Origin: Chloroflexota bacterium
Lineage (GTDB): Bacteria > Chloroflexota > Limnocylindria > Limnocylindrales > CSP1-4
Assembly (NCBI GenBank): GCA_021786915.1
Contig: JAJYMP010000188.1
Span: 1 to 13,450, forward strand
Length of the DNA: 13,450 nucleotides
Direction: 5' to 3'
Made by a program: the position numbers and the translations under genes. This document shows positions 7,217 through 13,450 of the stretch, piece by piece (the first letter of the stretch is position 1; each line of letters begins with the position of its first letter). The notes under the pieces are model-generated. The model had not been told where the DNA came from, did not search any database, and saw nothing but the letters and a program-made list of their open reading frames with translations.

Positions 7217-8655
7217 GACATCACCCCCACCCGCACATTGCGGAACCTGGCCCCGGAGACCCCGTGGCCGACGTGGCCGGTCTGGGTGGGCTCGCCCTTG
7301 CCGCAGTTGGGCGTGCCCCACATGCGCCACGAGCTCGCGTCGCCCACGGCATCCATCGAGCGCCACAGCTCGTAGGTGATGCCGGTGTAGGTGCCGTTGC
7401 GGAACAGCCGGCCCACCTTGCCGTGCCTGACCTCGCGGACGACCTCCGTCCGGAACTGGAAGTTGAGCCGCCGGTCGTCGATCGACCAGCTGCGGTTCGT
7501 CTCGAACAGCAGCCCGTCGTCGGTGTCGGCCACGATGTCGTCGAAGCTCATGCCCGGCTTCGGCAGCAGGTTGACGTTGGTCATGCGGATGAGCGGGATG
7601 CGGTTCCAGCCGTCGGCCCGCATCGCGCCACCGGACAGCCGCCCGATCCGCGGTGCCGTCTCGCGGGACGAGAGGTACCCGACGAACATGCCCTCCTTGA
7701 TCAGCGGGACCTGCTGCGCCGCGACCCCCTCGTCGTCCCAGCCGAACGTGCCCAGCCCGCCTGGGACGGTGGCGTCGGCGACGATGTCGCACAGGTCCGA
7801 GCCGTACCGGAAGCTGTCGAGCATGCCGGGCATCAGGAAGCTCGTGCCGGCGTAGCTGGCCTCGGTGCCGAAGGCCCGATCGAGCTCGCTCGGGTGGCCG
7901 CAGCTCTCGTGGACCTGCATGTAGAGCTGGCTCGGGTGGAGCAGGATCGTGCGCACGCCCGAGGGTAGGGGCGGGGCGCTCAACAGCTCCACCGCCTCGT
8001 GCGCCACGCGCTCCGCGTTGCCCGCCAGGTCCATCGCGCGGATGAACTCGTAGCCCGCCGAGCCCCACAGGCCGCCGTTGTCGGGGTAGCTCCGGCGCTG
8101 GTGCTCGTCGCCGTCGACCGCGTTGACCTCGAGGCCGCTGCCGACGTGGGTGATGCGCTGCTCGGTGTAGCTGCCGTCGGACGCGGCGAAGGTCTTCTCC
8201 TCGCGCTGCGCCGAGTACATGGACTCGGTCCAGGCGATGCCCTTCACGGCGTTCATCGCCCGGTCCGCATCGAGGAGCGCCCCGATCTTGCGGTCGAGCG
8301 GGACCGTGAACGGGTCCTCGGCGACCCGCGTCTCGTAGCGGCCGCGGGCCGGCGGTCGGTCGTCGAGGACCACGCGGTTGCGGATCGTGGTCGCGCTCGC
8401 CCGGGCGATCCGGACGGCTTCCGCTGCCACGCGGTCCGCCTCGGCGGCGCTCAGGTCGTGGCTGGCGGCGAAGCCCCATGCTCCGTCGACCAGGACGCGG
8501 ACGCCGAAGCCCTCGGTCTCCCCGGCCGAGACGCCCTCGACCCTCGTGGACTTGACGGTGATTGACTCCTCGAGGCGCCGGACCACACGCACGTCGGCGT
8601 ACGTGGCCCCCCGCGCGGTAGCCGTGTCGAGGGCGCGGCTCGTCAGGTCTCGCAT
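7213..8655 (-). CDS. tldD: TldD, zinc-metalloprotease subunit
   Basis: 480-aa TldD homologue. The zinc site is intact: HESCGH (H249, E250, H254) within LYMQVHESCGHPSELDRAFG, followed by the family blocks GTFGWDDEGVAAQ, PLIKEGMFVGYLSSRETA and RADGWNRIPLIRMTNVNL. The C-terminus contains NGTYTGITYELWRSMD and GHGVSGARFRNVRVG. The start used is the ATG at 8655 (MRDLTSRALD); a TTG at 8673 is possible. Neither has a Shine-Dalgarno; a weak TACCCT sits 8 nt before the ATG, so a leaderless message is conceivable. It heads the operon tldD-tldE-small protein and is divergent from the hydrogenase operon. Its substrate here is unknown; no RiPP precursor gene was recognised in the window, so general peptide turnover is the safer reading. 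Confidence 0.94.
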   Translation of the reverse strand: MRDLTSRALDTATARGATYADVRVVRRLEESITVKSTRVEGVSAGETEGFGVRVLVDGAWGFAASHDLSAAEADRVAAEAVRIARASATTIRNRVVLDDRPPARGRYETRVAEDPFTVPLDRKIGALLDADRAMNAVKGIAWTESMYSAQREEKTFAASDGSYTEQRITHVGSGLEVNAVDGDEHQRRSYPDNGGLWGSAGYEFIRAMDLAGNAERVAHEAVELLSAPPLPSGVRTILLHPSQLYMQVHESCGHPSELDRAFGTEASYAGTSFLMPGMLDSFRYGSDLCDIVADATVPGGLGTFGWDDEGVAAQQVPLIKEGMFVGYLSSRETAPRIGRLSGGAMRADGWNRIPLIRMTNVNLLPKPGMSFDDIVADTDDGLLFETNRSWSIDDRRLNFQFRTEVVREVRHGKVGRLFRNGTYTGITYELWRSMDAVGDASSWRMWGTPNCGKGEPTQTGHVGHGVSGARFRNVRVGVMS

Positions 8656-9061
8656 TGCGGCCGAGGGTAGCAAGGGCCGTCCGAGGGGTCGCTAGGGCGA
8701 AGCGCCTAATGCCGAGGCGCCCCGTCCATGGTGCTCGAGGACTTGGCCGGGTTCCGCGTCGCGGATGCGGTCGCCCGCGCCGGTTAGCCGCCCGAGGCCA
8801 GGGGATTCCTGCTGCGCCGCTGATCGGCAACCCCCGCGGATCTCGGTATGGGGTCGCCCGGCCGGGGTTCTTTCGGCCCCCCGACGGAGACCAAGCGGCC
8901 CTTTGGCGCAGGGACCATTCTCCCGACCCTTTCCCCATCCGACGACCGTGGTCGCCGACGATCGCGCCTGATCGCCGACCACGCGGCCGCCGGGCGCGTC
9001 CAATCCGCTGAACGGGCAAGCCGAGCGTCCGACTGCGGGACGAAGGCCTGGAGGAGTTGAG
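8656..9061. other. Divergent intergenic region, tldD / hydrogenase operon
   Basis: 406 bp with no supported gene. Open frames here lack conserved features and good ribosome sites. The region must carry the promoters of both divergent operons. No clear sigma-70 pair and no sigma-54 GG/GC pair was found for the hydrogenase side. Visible elements are an imperfect hairpin at 8695-8724, an 8-bp inverted repeat at 8947-8983, and the ribosome site GGAGGAG at 9050-9056 just before the small-subunit ATG. A 19-codon frame (8728-8787) was seen and not accepted. Confidence 0.6.
8947..8983. repeat. Inverted repeat upstream of the hydrogenase operon
   Basis: Perfect 8-bp arms CGTGGTCG (8947-8954) and CGACCACG (8976-8983), separated by 21 nt, 79 bp before the small-subunit start. 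Two GATC sites inside the spacer could extend a hairpin. The centre-to-centre distance is 29 bp, nearly three helical turns, which suits either a dimeric regulator or an RNA hairpin in the 5' leader. No U-tract follows, so it is not a standard terminator. Function is inferred from position only. Confidence 0.4.
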
Positions 9062-10309
9062 ATGGGCGATGGCGAAGGGCTCGTGACGAGCCCCGATCTG
9101 CTCTCGGTCGCGGGTTCAGCCCCGCCCGAGCCGGCCACGGAGGACCACTGGCTGCGGGTCGCGCTCGCCCACAAGGGCATCAGCCGCCGGCGGTTCCTCG
9201 GGTTCGCGTCGGCGATGACCGCGCTCCTCGCGCTGCCGGCGGCGATGACCCCGCAGATCGTCAACGCCCTGGAGACGAAGAGGAAGCCCGTTGTCGTCTG
9301 GCTCGAGTTCCAGGACTGCGCCGGCAACACCGAGTCGATGCTCCGCAGCTCCAACCCGCCCATCGCCGACATCGTCCTCAACGCGCTCTCGCTCGAGTAC
9401 CACGAGACGATCATGGCGGGCGCCGGGGCCGCGGCCGAGAAGGTCCTGGGCGACCACGTCGCCGCGGGCGACATCGACATCCTGATCGTCGAGGGCTCGA
9501 TCCCGACCGCCGACGGCGGCGTCTACTGCACGATCGCCGGCAAGACCGCGCTCCAGCACCTGCAGGAGGCCGCTGCCGCCTCGAAGCTCGTCATCGCCGT
9601 TGGCGCGTGCGCCTGGGACGGCGGCTTTCCGCGACTCGGCCCGACGGGCGCCGTGGGCGTCGGTGACGTCATCGGCAACAAGCCGCTGATCAACCTCGGC
9701 GGCTGCCCGCACAACGTGGCCAACACGACGGCCACCATCGTCCACTACCTGACCTTCGGCTCCGCCCCCGCGCTCGACCAGTACAACCGCCCGCTGTTCG
9801 CCTACGGGCACCTCGTCCACGACCAGTGCGAGCGCCGCGCCAACTTCGACGCCGGCCGCTTCGTCGAGGCGTGGGGCGACGAGGGCCACCGCAACGGCTG
9901 GTGCCTCTACAAGATGGGCTGCAAGGGGCCGCAGGCCACCTACAACTGCCCGATCGTGCGCTGGAACAGCGGCACGAGCTGGCCGATCGGCGCCGGCCAC
10001 GGCTGCATCGCCTGCGCCTCGCCGCGGTTCTGGGAGCGGATGACCCCGTTCTACGACCGCCTGCCGGACGTGAAGATGTTCGGCGTCGACGTCGATGCGC
10101 AGACGATCGGCCTGGGCGCCATCGGCGTCGTGTCGGTCGCCACCGCCGCGCACGCCGCGTCCGTCGTCGCGCGCAAGGCACGCGACCGCCGCAGGGCGAC
10201 GCTCGCGCCCGACGGCACCGTGGGCCCCGGCCCGGAGCACCCCGGCCCGGAGCCCACCCCTGAGCCCACCCCCGCCGCGCCGTCCGACGGCACCGGCACC
10301 AGCGCGTAG
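9062..10309 (+). CDS. hyaA: Group 1 [NiFe]-hydrogenase small subunit, Tat-exported
   Basis: 415-aa electron-transfer subunit. GGAGGAG lies 5 nt before the ATG. A Tat signal with SRRRFL (41-46) and a hydrophobic stretch to about 63 predicts export folded with the large subunit. Distal [4Fe-4S] ligands: H253, C256, C281, C287. Medial cluster ligands: C296, C315, C318 (in GHGCIACAS). Proximal cluster: C86, C183 (GACAWDGG) and C215 (GGCPHN). The fourth position, the second Cys of the usual CxxC, is Asn: the motif is DCAGNTES with N89. The extra Cys residues of O2-tolerant Hyd-1-type enzymes are also absent. A C-terminal hydrophobic helix (about 348-368) is the membrane anchor. It is followed by an unusual Pro/Glu-rich tail of about 45 residues coded by short direct repeats. 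First gene of the operon; its TAG stop forms part of the ribosome site of the large-subunit gene. Confidence 0.96.
   Translation: MGDGEGLVTSPDLLSVAGSAPPEPATEDHWLRVALAHKGISRRRFLGFASAMTALLALPAAMTPQIVNALETKRKPVVVWLEFQDCAGNTESMLRSSNPPIADIVLNALSLEYHETIMAGAGAAAEKVLGDHVAAGDIDILIVEGSIPTADGGVYCTIAGKTALQHLQEAAAASKLVIAVGACAWDGGFPRLGPTGAVGVGDVIGNKPLINLGGCPHNVANTTATIVHYLTFGSAPALDQYNRPLFAYGHLVHDQCERRANFDAGRFVEAWGDEGHRNGWCLYKMGCKGPQATYNCPIVRWNSGTSWPIGAGHGCIACASPRFWERMTPFYDRLPDVKMFGVDVDAQTIGLGAIGVVSVATAAHAASVVARKARDRRRATLAPDGTVGPGPEHPGPEPTPEPTPAAPSDGTGTSA
10240..10272 (+). repeat. Short direct repeats coding the Pro/Glu tail of the small subunit
   Basis: A 14-nt unit CCCCGGCCCGGAGC occurs at 10225-10238 and again at 10240-10253 (period 15). 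An 11-nt unit GAGCCCACCCC occurs at 10250-10260 and 10262-10272 (period 12). Both periods are multiples of three, so copy changes keep the frame and only vary the length of the PGPE/PTPE tail. Confidence 0.7.
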
Positions 10310-10318
10310 GAGCGGACG

Positions 10319-12040
10319 ATGGCGAACATTGTCATCGATCCTGTCACCAGGATCGAAGGTCATCTCCGCATCGAGGCCCAGGTCGACGGGGGCAAGGTCT
10401 CCAAGGCGTGGTCATCCGGGACGATGTTCCGGGGAATGGAGCTCATCCTCCAGGGCCGCGACCCTCGCGAGGCCTGGATCTGGGCGCAGCGCATCTGCGG
10501 CGTCTGCACGACCGTCCACGCGCACGCCTCGGTGTACGCGGTGGAGAACGCGCTGGGGATCGAGATCCCGCCCAACGCGCGGCTGATCCGGAACCTGATC
10601 GCCGGCGCGCAGCACATCCAGGACCACGTCATCCACTTCTACCACCTGCACGCGCTCGACTGGGTGGACGTGACCGGTGCGCTCAAGGCTGACCCGGCCG
10701 CGACCGCCAAGCTCGCGCAGTCGATCTCGACCTACGACCGCAGCTCCGAGACGCAGTTCGCCGCCGTCAAGGCGCGCGTCCAGAAGCTCGTGGACTCGGG
10801 CCAGCTGAGCCTCATGGCCAGCGGCTACTGGGGCCACCCGGCCTACCTGCTGCCGCCTGAGGTGGACCTGCTGGCGGTCTCGCACTACCTCGACGCGCTC
10901 GAGTGGCAGCGCGAGGTCATCAAGATCCACTCGGTGCTGGGCGGCAAGAACCCGCACCTCCAGACCTACCTCGTCGGCGGCATGGCGTCGGCCCTCGACC
11001 CGAACTCGCCCAACGTCATCAACTGGGAGCGGATGACGTTCATCGCAGAGCGCATCAAGATGATGCGTTCCTTCGTGACCGACGTGTACAAGCCCGACGT
11101 GCTCGCCATCGGCGGGTTCGCCGGGTACAAGGAATGGTGGTCCATCGGCGCGGGGCACAAGAACTACCTCTCGTACGGCGCCCTGCAGGACGGGCTCCAG
11201 AACGACCAGGCCAAGTTCGGGTTCCAGCGCGGCATCATCGTCAACGGCGACCTGTCCAAGGTCCTCCCGTTCGACCAACAGAAGGTCACCGAGGCGATCG
11301 CACGCTCCTACTACACCTACGACGGGGGCGCGGCCGCCCTCCACCCGTTCGACGGGCAGACCAAGCCCAAGTACACCGGCCCGCAGCCGCCGTACGACAG
11401 CCTCAACCTGGGCGACAACGAGCAGTACAGCTGGCTCAAGGCGCCGCGCTACGACGGCATGCCGATGGAGGTCGGCCCGCTGGCCCGGATGCTGGTCGCC
11501 TACGGCTCCGGCAACACCGCGGTCAAGGGGCTGGTGGACGGCGCGCTCCACGCGCTGGGCGACGCCCCCGCCGCCGCCCTGTTCTCGACCCTCGGCCGGG
11601 TCGCCGCCCGGATGCTCGAGACGGTCTACCTGCTCGACCTCATGGACGGCTGGCTCGCCCAGCTGATGACGAACATGGAGAACGGCGACCTCAGGATCCA
11701 CGACGGGTCGAAGTGGGATCCCTCGACGTGGCCGGCCGAGGCCGAGGGCTGGGGCTTCCACGAGGCGCCGCGTGGCGCGCTGGGCCATTGGGTCAAGATC
11801 AAGGACCGCAAGATCGTCAACTACCAGGCGGTCGTCCCGTCCACCTGGAACGCCGGGCCCCGCGACGAGAAGGGCCAGACCGGCCCGTACGAGGCGTCCC
11901 TCGAGGGCACGCCGGTCGCCGATCCCACCAGGCCGCTCGAGCTGCTGCGGACGATCCACTCGTTCGACCCGTGCCTTGCGTGCGCGGTCCACGTGGTGGA
12001 TGCCAAGGGGCAAGAGCGGGTGCGCGTGGAGGTGCGGTGA
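10319..12040 (+). CDS. hyaB: Group 1 [NiFe]-hydrogenase large (catalytic) subunit
   Basis: 573-aa catalytic subunit that binds the Ni-Fe(CN)2CO centre and oxidises H2. The N-terminus has VIDPVTRIEGHLRIE. The L1 motif RICGVCTTVHAHAS gives C60 and C63; the L2 motif DPCLACAVH gives C552 and C555. These are the four Ni/Fe cysteine ligands, and no selenocysteine is involved. Fifteen residues follow H558, the tail normally removed by a HyaD/HycI-type endopeptidase after nickel insertion. No such protease gene is in the window. The enzyme has no signal of its own and should be carried across the membrane with the Tat-bearing small subunit. AGGAG overlapping the upstream stop provides the ribosome site, and the next gene starts on the last base of its stop codon (TGATG). 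Length and motifs are normal for group 1 uptake hydrogenases; the subgroup needs a tree. Confidence 0.97.
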   Translation: MANIVIDPVTRIEGHLRIEAQVDGGKVSKAWSSGTMFRGMELILQGRDPREAWIWAQRICGVCTTVHAHASVYAVENALGIEIPPNARLIRNLIAGAQHIQDHVIHFYHLHALDWVDVTGALKADPAATAKLAQSISTYDRSSETQFAAVKARVQKLVDSGQLSLMASGYWGHPAYLLPPEVDLLAVSHYLDALEWQREVIKIHSVLGGKNPHLQTYLVGGMASALDPNSPNVINWERMTFIAERIKMMRSFVTDVYKPDVLAIGGFAGYKEWWSIGAGHKNYLSYGALQDGLQNDQAKFGFQRGIIVNGDLSKVLPFDQQKVTEAIARSYYTYDGGAAALHPFDGQTKPKYTGPQPPYDSLNLGDNEQYSWLKAPRYDGMPMEVGPLARMLVAYGSGNTAVKGLVDGALHALGDAPAAALFSTLGRVAARMLETVYLLDLMDGWLAQLMTNMENGDLRIHDGSKWDPSTWPAEAEGWGFHEAPRGALGHWVKIKDRKIVNYQAVVPSTWNAGPRDEKGQTGPYEASLEGTPVADPTRPLELLRTIHSFDPCLACAVHVVDAKGQERVRVEVR

Positions 12041-12822
12041 TGGCCGCCCTCCGGACCGGCGCTCGGGTCCCCGGAGACGACGAGACGATCGGCTCCGAGC
12101 CGATCTACGTCTGGGAGATCCCAGTCCGCGTCACGCACTGGCTCATCGTGATCTCGATCATGGTGCTCGCCGCGACCGGGCTGTACATGCACGGACCCTA
12201 CCTCGTGCCGTCGAGCCCGGTGGAGGCGTCCTCGCGGATGGCCGACGTCCGGTACTGGCACGAGATCTTCGCGATCGTGTTCAGCCTCTCGGTGGCGGTC
12301 CGGTCCTACTGGGGGTTCGTGGGCAACAGCTTCTCGAGCTGGCGCCAGATCATCCCGCACCGCCGCGAGCAGTTCCACTTCATGAAGGAGATGGCCCGGT
12401 ACTACGCCGGCCGGCGGAAGCACCCGGTCCCCTACGCGGGGCACAACCACCTGGCCGGCCTCGCCTACACGATCGTGGCGGTGGGCCTGTACGCCCAGGT
12501 GGTGTCGGGCTTGCTGCTGTTCGGCTGGATCATGCAGACCGGTCCGTTCCACGACCTGTTCGGCTGGAGCGGCATCCTCCCGGGCGGCATCCAGACCGTC
12601 CGGCTGGTCCACAACATCCTGACGTTCCTGTTCCTCGCGTTCATGATCCACCACGTGTACTCGTCGATCCTGATCGACATCGAGGAGCGCGATGGCGTCC
12701 TCTCGTCGATGTTCTCCGGGTACAAGAACATCCGGGTGGGGCGGACGGTCGAGGCGCAGGGCCTCGTCGGGCGCTCGCCGGAGGAGCAGGCTCGCGAGGA
12801 GGGCGAGTCCGCCGATGCATGA
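12040..12822 (+). CDS. hyaC: Hydrogenase b-type cytochrome subunit (HyaC-like)
   Basis: 260-aa integral membrane cytochrome b that takes electrons from the small subunit's distal cluster and passes them to the quinone pool. Four hydrophobic helices are visible, near residues 31-50, 72-95, 138-163 and 190-215. Candidate heme b His ligands lie in or beside them: H33 (RVTHWLI), H74 (RYWHEI), H135/H137 (GHNHLAG), H191 (RLVHNIL) and H204/H205 (MIHHVYSS). The motif IPVRVTHWL at the first helix and the ending IDIEERDGVLSSMFSGYKNIR are typical of the Ni/Fe-hydrogenase cytochrome b family. GGAGG at 12028-12032 precedes the ATG, which overlaps the large-subunit stop by one base. The C-terminal tail is acidic and cytoplasmic, and its end overlaps hypA by 8 nt. 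Confidence 0.93.
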   Translation: MAALRTGARVPGDDETIGSEPIYVWEIPVRVTHWLIVISIMVLAATGLYMHGPYLVPSSPVEASSRMADVRYWHEIFAIVFSLSVAVRSYWGFVGNSFSSWRQIIPHRREQFHFMKEMARYYAGRRKHPVPYAGHNHLAGLAYTIVAVGLYAQVVSGLLLFGWIMQTGPFHDLFGWSGILPGGIQTVRLVHNILTFLFLAFMIHHVYSSILIDIEERDGVLSSMFSGYKNIRVGRTVEAQGLVGRSPEEQAREEGESADA

Positions 12823-13180
12823 GGCCGGGCTCCTCGGCGCCGCCATCGCCGACGCGCTGGCGGCGCCGGGGCCCGACGAGGTGGCGGGCGCCGGCTCGGG
12901 CACGGCGGGGGTGCGCCGGCCGGTGGGGGTGGAGATCCGAGTCCTCGACCCGATCCACGTCGGCGTCGAATCCGCCCGCATGCACGCCGAGCTGGCCCTC
13001 CGGGCGCGCGGGCTGGAGGGCGTGGCGATCGAGGTCACCGCGGACCCCGTGGTGTGCCCGATGTGCGACGAGGCCAACGAGGTCCACACCGACCACCCGT
13101 TCTGCGAGGCGTGCGGCTGGCCGCTCCCGGACAGGGGCGGCCACCAGGTCGAGGCGACCGTCCGCTGGGCGGCGCCGTGA
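12815..13180 (+). CDS. hypA: HypA, hydrogenase nickel-insertion chaperone
   Basis: 121-aa HypA. HypA delivers Ni2+ with HypB to the hydrogenase large-subunit precursor. The N-terminal Ni site M-H2-E3 is present (MHEAGLLGAAI). The zinc site has two CxxC pairs, CPMC and CEAC, with the usual spacing. The start at 12815 is set by the MHE motif and overlaps the cytochrome gene by 8 nt; a longer frame upstream is only the alternate reading of that gene. A loop between the first helix and the first strand is Gly/Ala-rich (about residues 18-35), making it slightly longer than the usual 113-118 aa. Being in the structural operon suggests it is dedicated to this enzyme. hypB and the other hyp genes are not in the window; an IS110 element follows within about 50 bp. 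Confidence 0.93.
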   Translation: MHEAGLLGAAIADALAAPGPDEVAGAGSGTAGVRRPVGVEIRVLDPIHVGVESARMHAELALRARGLEGVAIEVTADPVVCPMCDEANEVHTDHPFCEACGWPLPDRGGHQVEATVRWAAP

Positions 13181-13193
13181 TGGGCCGCCCAGC
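13164..13193 (+). terminator. Strong hairpin covering the hypA stop codon
   Basis: Perfect 10-bp inverted repeat, GCTGGGCGGC (13164-13173) and GCCGCCCAGC (13184-13193), with a 10-nt spacer that contains the hypA TGA. A second hairpin follows at 13203-13219 (6-bp arms CCGGGC/GCCCGG, 5-nt loop). Neither has a U-tract. Together they could end the hydrogenase transcript or protect its 3' end. A regulatory role in stalling at the stop codon cannot be excluded. Confidence 0.45.
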
Positions 13194-13232
13194 CATGCGC
13201 CTCCGGGCGTCGTGCCCGGGGCTCGGCGGGTG

Positions 13233-13256
13233 AGACACCCTTTGTCAACCCCCATT
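13233..13256 (-). mobile_element. Right-end sequence of an IS110-family element, with outward TTGACA
   Basis: Between the transposase stop and hypA-side DNA lies a short non-coding end of about 20-25 bp. It carries TTGACA at 13243-13248, reading outward on the minus strand. In IS110 elements the excised circle joins right and left ends and can rebuild a promoter that drives the bridge RNA; a terminal -35 box here fits that. The exact element boundary cannot be fixed from one end and probably lies near 13230-13236. Confidence 0.45.
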
Positions 13257-13450
13257 TCACGCGGCTCGCTGGAGCGCGCGGGTTCGGTTGGCGACATGGG
13301 TCGCCTCGTCGTACCGGACGCCACGGATGAGGCAGTGCCAGAGCACCTCGAGCCAGCGGTTGCCGAGGGCCCGGAGGGCGGCGTGGTGGCGCTTGCCCTT
13401 GGCGATCTGGCCGTCGTAGAACTCGCGCGTCCAGCCCGAGCGGGCGAGGC
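13257..13450 (-). CDS. IS110-family transposase, C-terminal fragment cut by window edge
   Basis: The minus-strand frame is open from the right edge to a TGA at 13257-13259, giving 63 residues. There is no start codon because the gene continues beyond 13450. The sequence includes WTREFYDGQIAKGKRHHAA and LRALGNRWLEVLWHCLIRG, ending VANRTRALQRAA. This is the region after the conserved serine-containing Transposase_20 domain of IS110 recombinases. The N-terminal DEDD/RuvC-like domain and the bridge-RNA end would lie outside. Whether the full gene is intact cannot be seen. The element points away from hypA and stands where hypB or other maturation genes might have been expected. Confidence 0.8.
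   Translation of the reverse strand, partial: LARSGWTREFYDGQIAKGKRHHAALRALGNRWLEVLWHCLIRGVRYDEATHVANRTRALQRAA

Noticed and set aside
8695..8724. Hairpin with GCGCC/GGCGC arms upstream of tldD
   Set aside because: The stem needs a 4-nt bulge and a 9-nt loop and has no U-tract; in DNA this GC-rich such matches arise easily.
8728..8787. 19-codon frame MVLEDLAGFRVADAVARAG upstream of the hydrogenase operon
   Set aside because: It looks protein-like but is very short, lacks a Shine-Dalgarno and has a stop just upstream, so it is neither a clear leader peptide nor a gene remnant.
8880..8930. Sigma-54 promoter for the hydrogenase operon around TTTGGCGCAGG
   Set aside because: A TGGC-like half is present but no TTGC-type half at the needed spacing, so the match is not convincing.
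7217..9019. Upstream extension of the tldE frame through tldD to 9019
   Set aside because: The extension is the out-of-frame reading of tldD, with no conserved domain. The GTGA overlap at 7213-7216 gives a natural start.
11972..11983. Possible selenocysteine in the large-subunit L2 motif
   Set aside because: All four ligand positions are ordinary TGC codons (C60, C63, C552, C555); no in-frame TGA is present.

Overview
The window is about 13.4 kb of very GC-rich bacterial DNA with tight gene packing, GTG starts and 1-8 nt overlaps inside operons. The gene set (a Ycf45/SpoIIIAA-like R3H protein, a CtpE-like P-type ATPase, TldD/TldE, a group 1 uptake [NiFe]-hydrogenase and an IS110 element) fits a high-GC Chloroflexota or Actinobacteriota lineage. 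That placement is inference; no marker gene such as rRNA is present.

Left part (1-5231). The 3' part of an R3H-domain ATPase-family gene enters from the left edge (+). It converges on a vapBC toxin-antitoxin operon (-). The vapB promoter region holds three copies of a 6-bp arm in alternating orientation, a likely autoregulatory operator, and the promoter geometry suggests a leaderless mRNA. Divergent from it are a lipoprotein with three PepSY-like repeats (+) and then a complete 856-aa P-type cation ATPase (+).

Middle part (5232-9061). A 265-bp convergent gap carries a perfect 12-bp-stem terminator-like hairpin. On the minus strand lies an operon of tldD, tldE (GTGA overlap) and a small unrecognised 96-aa protein. 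A 406-bp non-coding stretch then separates divergent tldD from the hydrogenase operon; it contains an 8-bp inverted repeat.

Right part (9062-13450). The + strand operon encodes a Tat-exported hydrogenase small subunit, the large subunit, a four-helix cytochrome b and the nickel chaperone HypA, nearly all with stop/start overlaps. Together they predict a periplasm-facing, membrane-anchored H2-oxidising enzyme that passes electrons through Fe-S clusters to heme b and on to the quinone pool. The small subunit has Asn where the second Cys of the proximal-cluster CxxC motif is expected, which is the most interesting feature here. A strong hairpin covers the hypA stop codon. Immediately beyond is the right end of an IS110-family element: the C-terminal part of its transposase, cut by the window edge, and a terminal TTGACA box. 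No tRNA, rRNA, CRISPR array or phage gene was seen.
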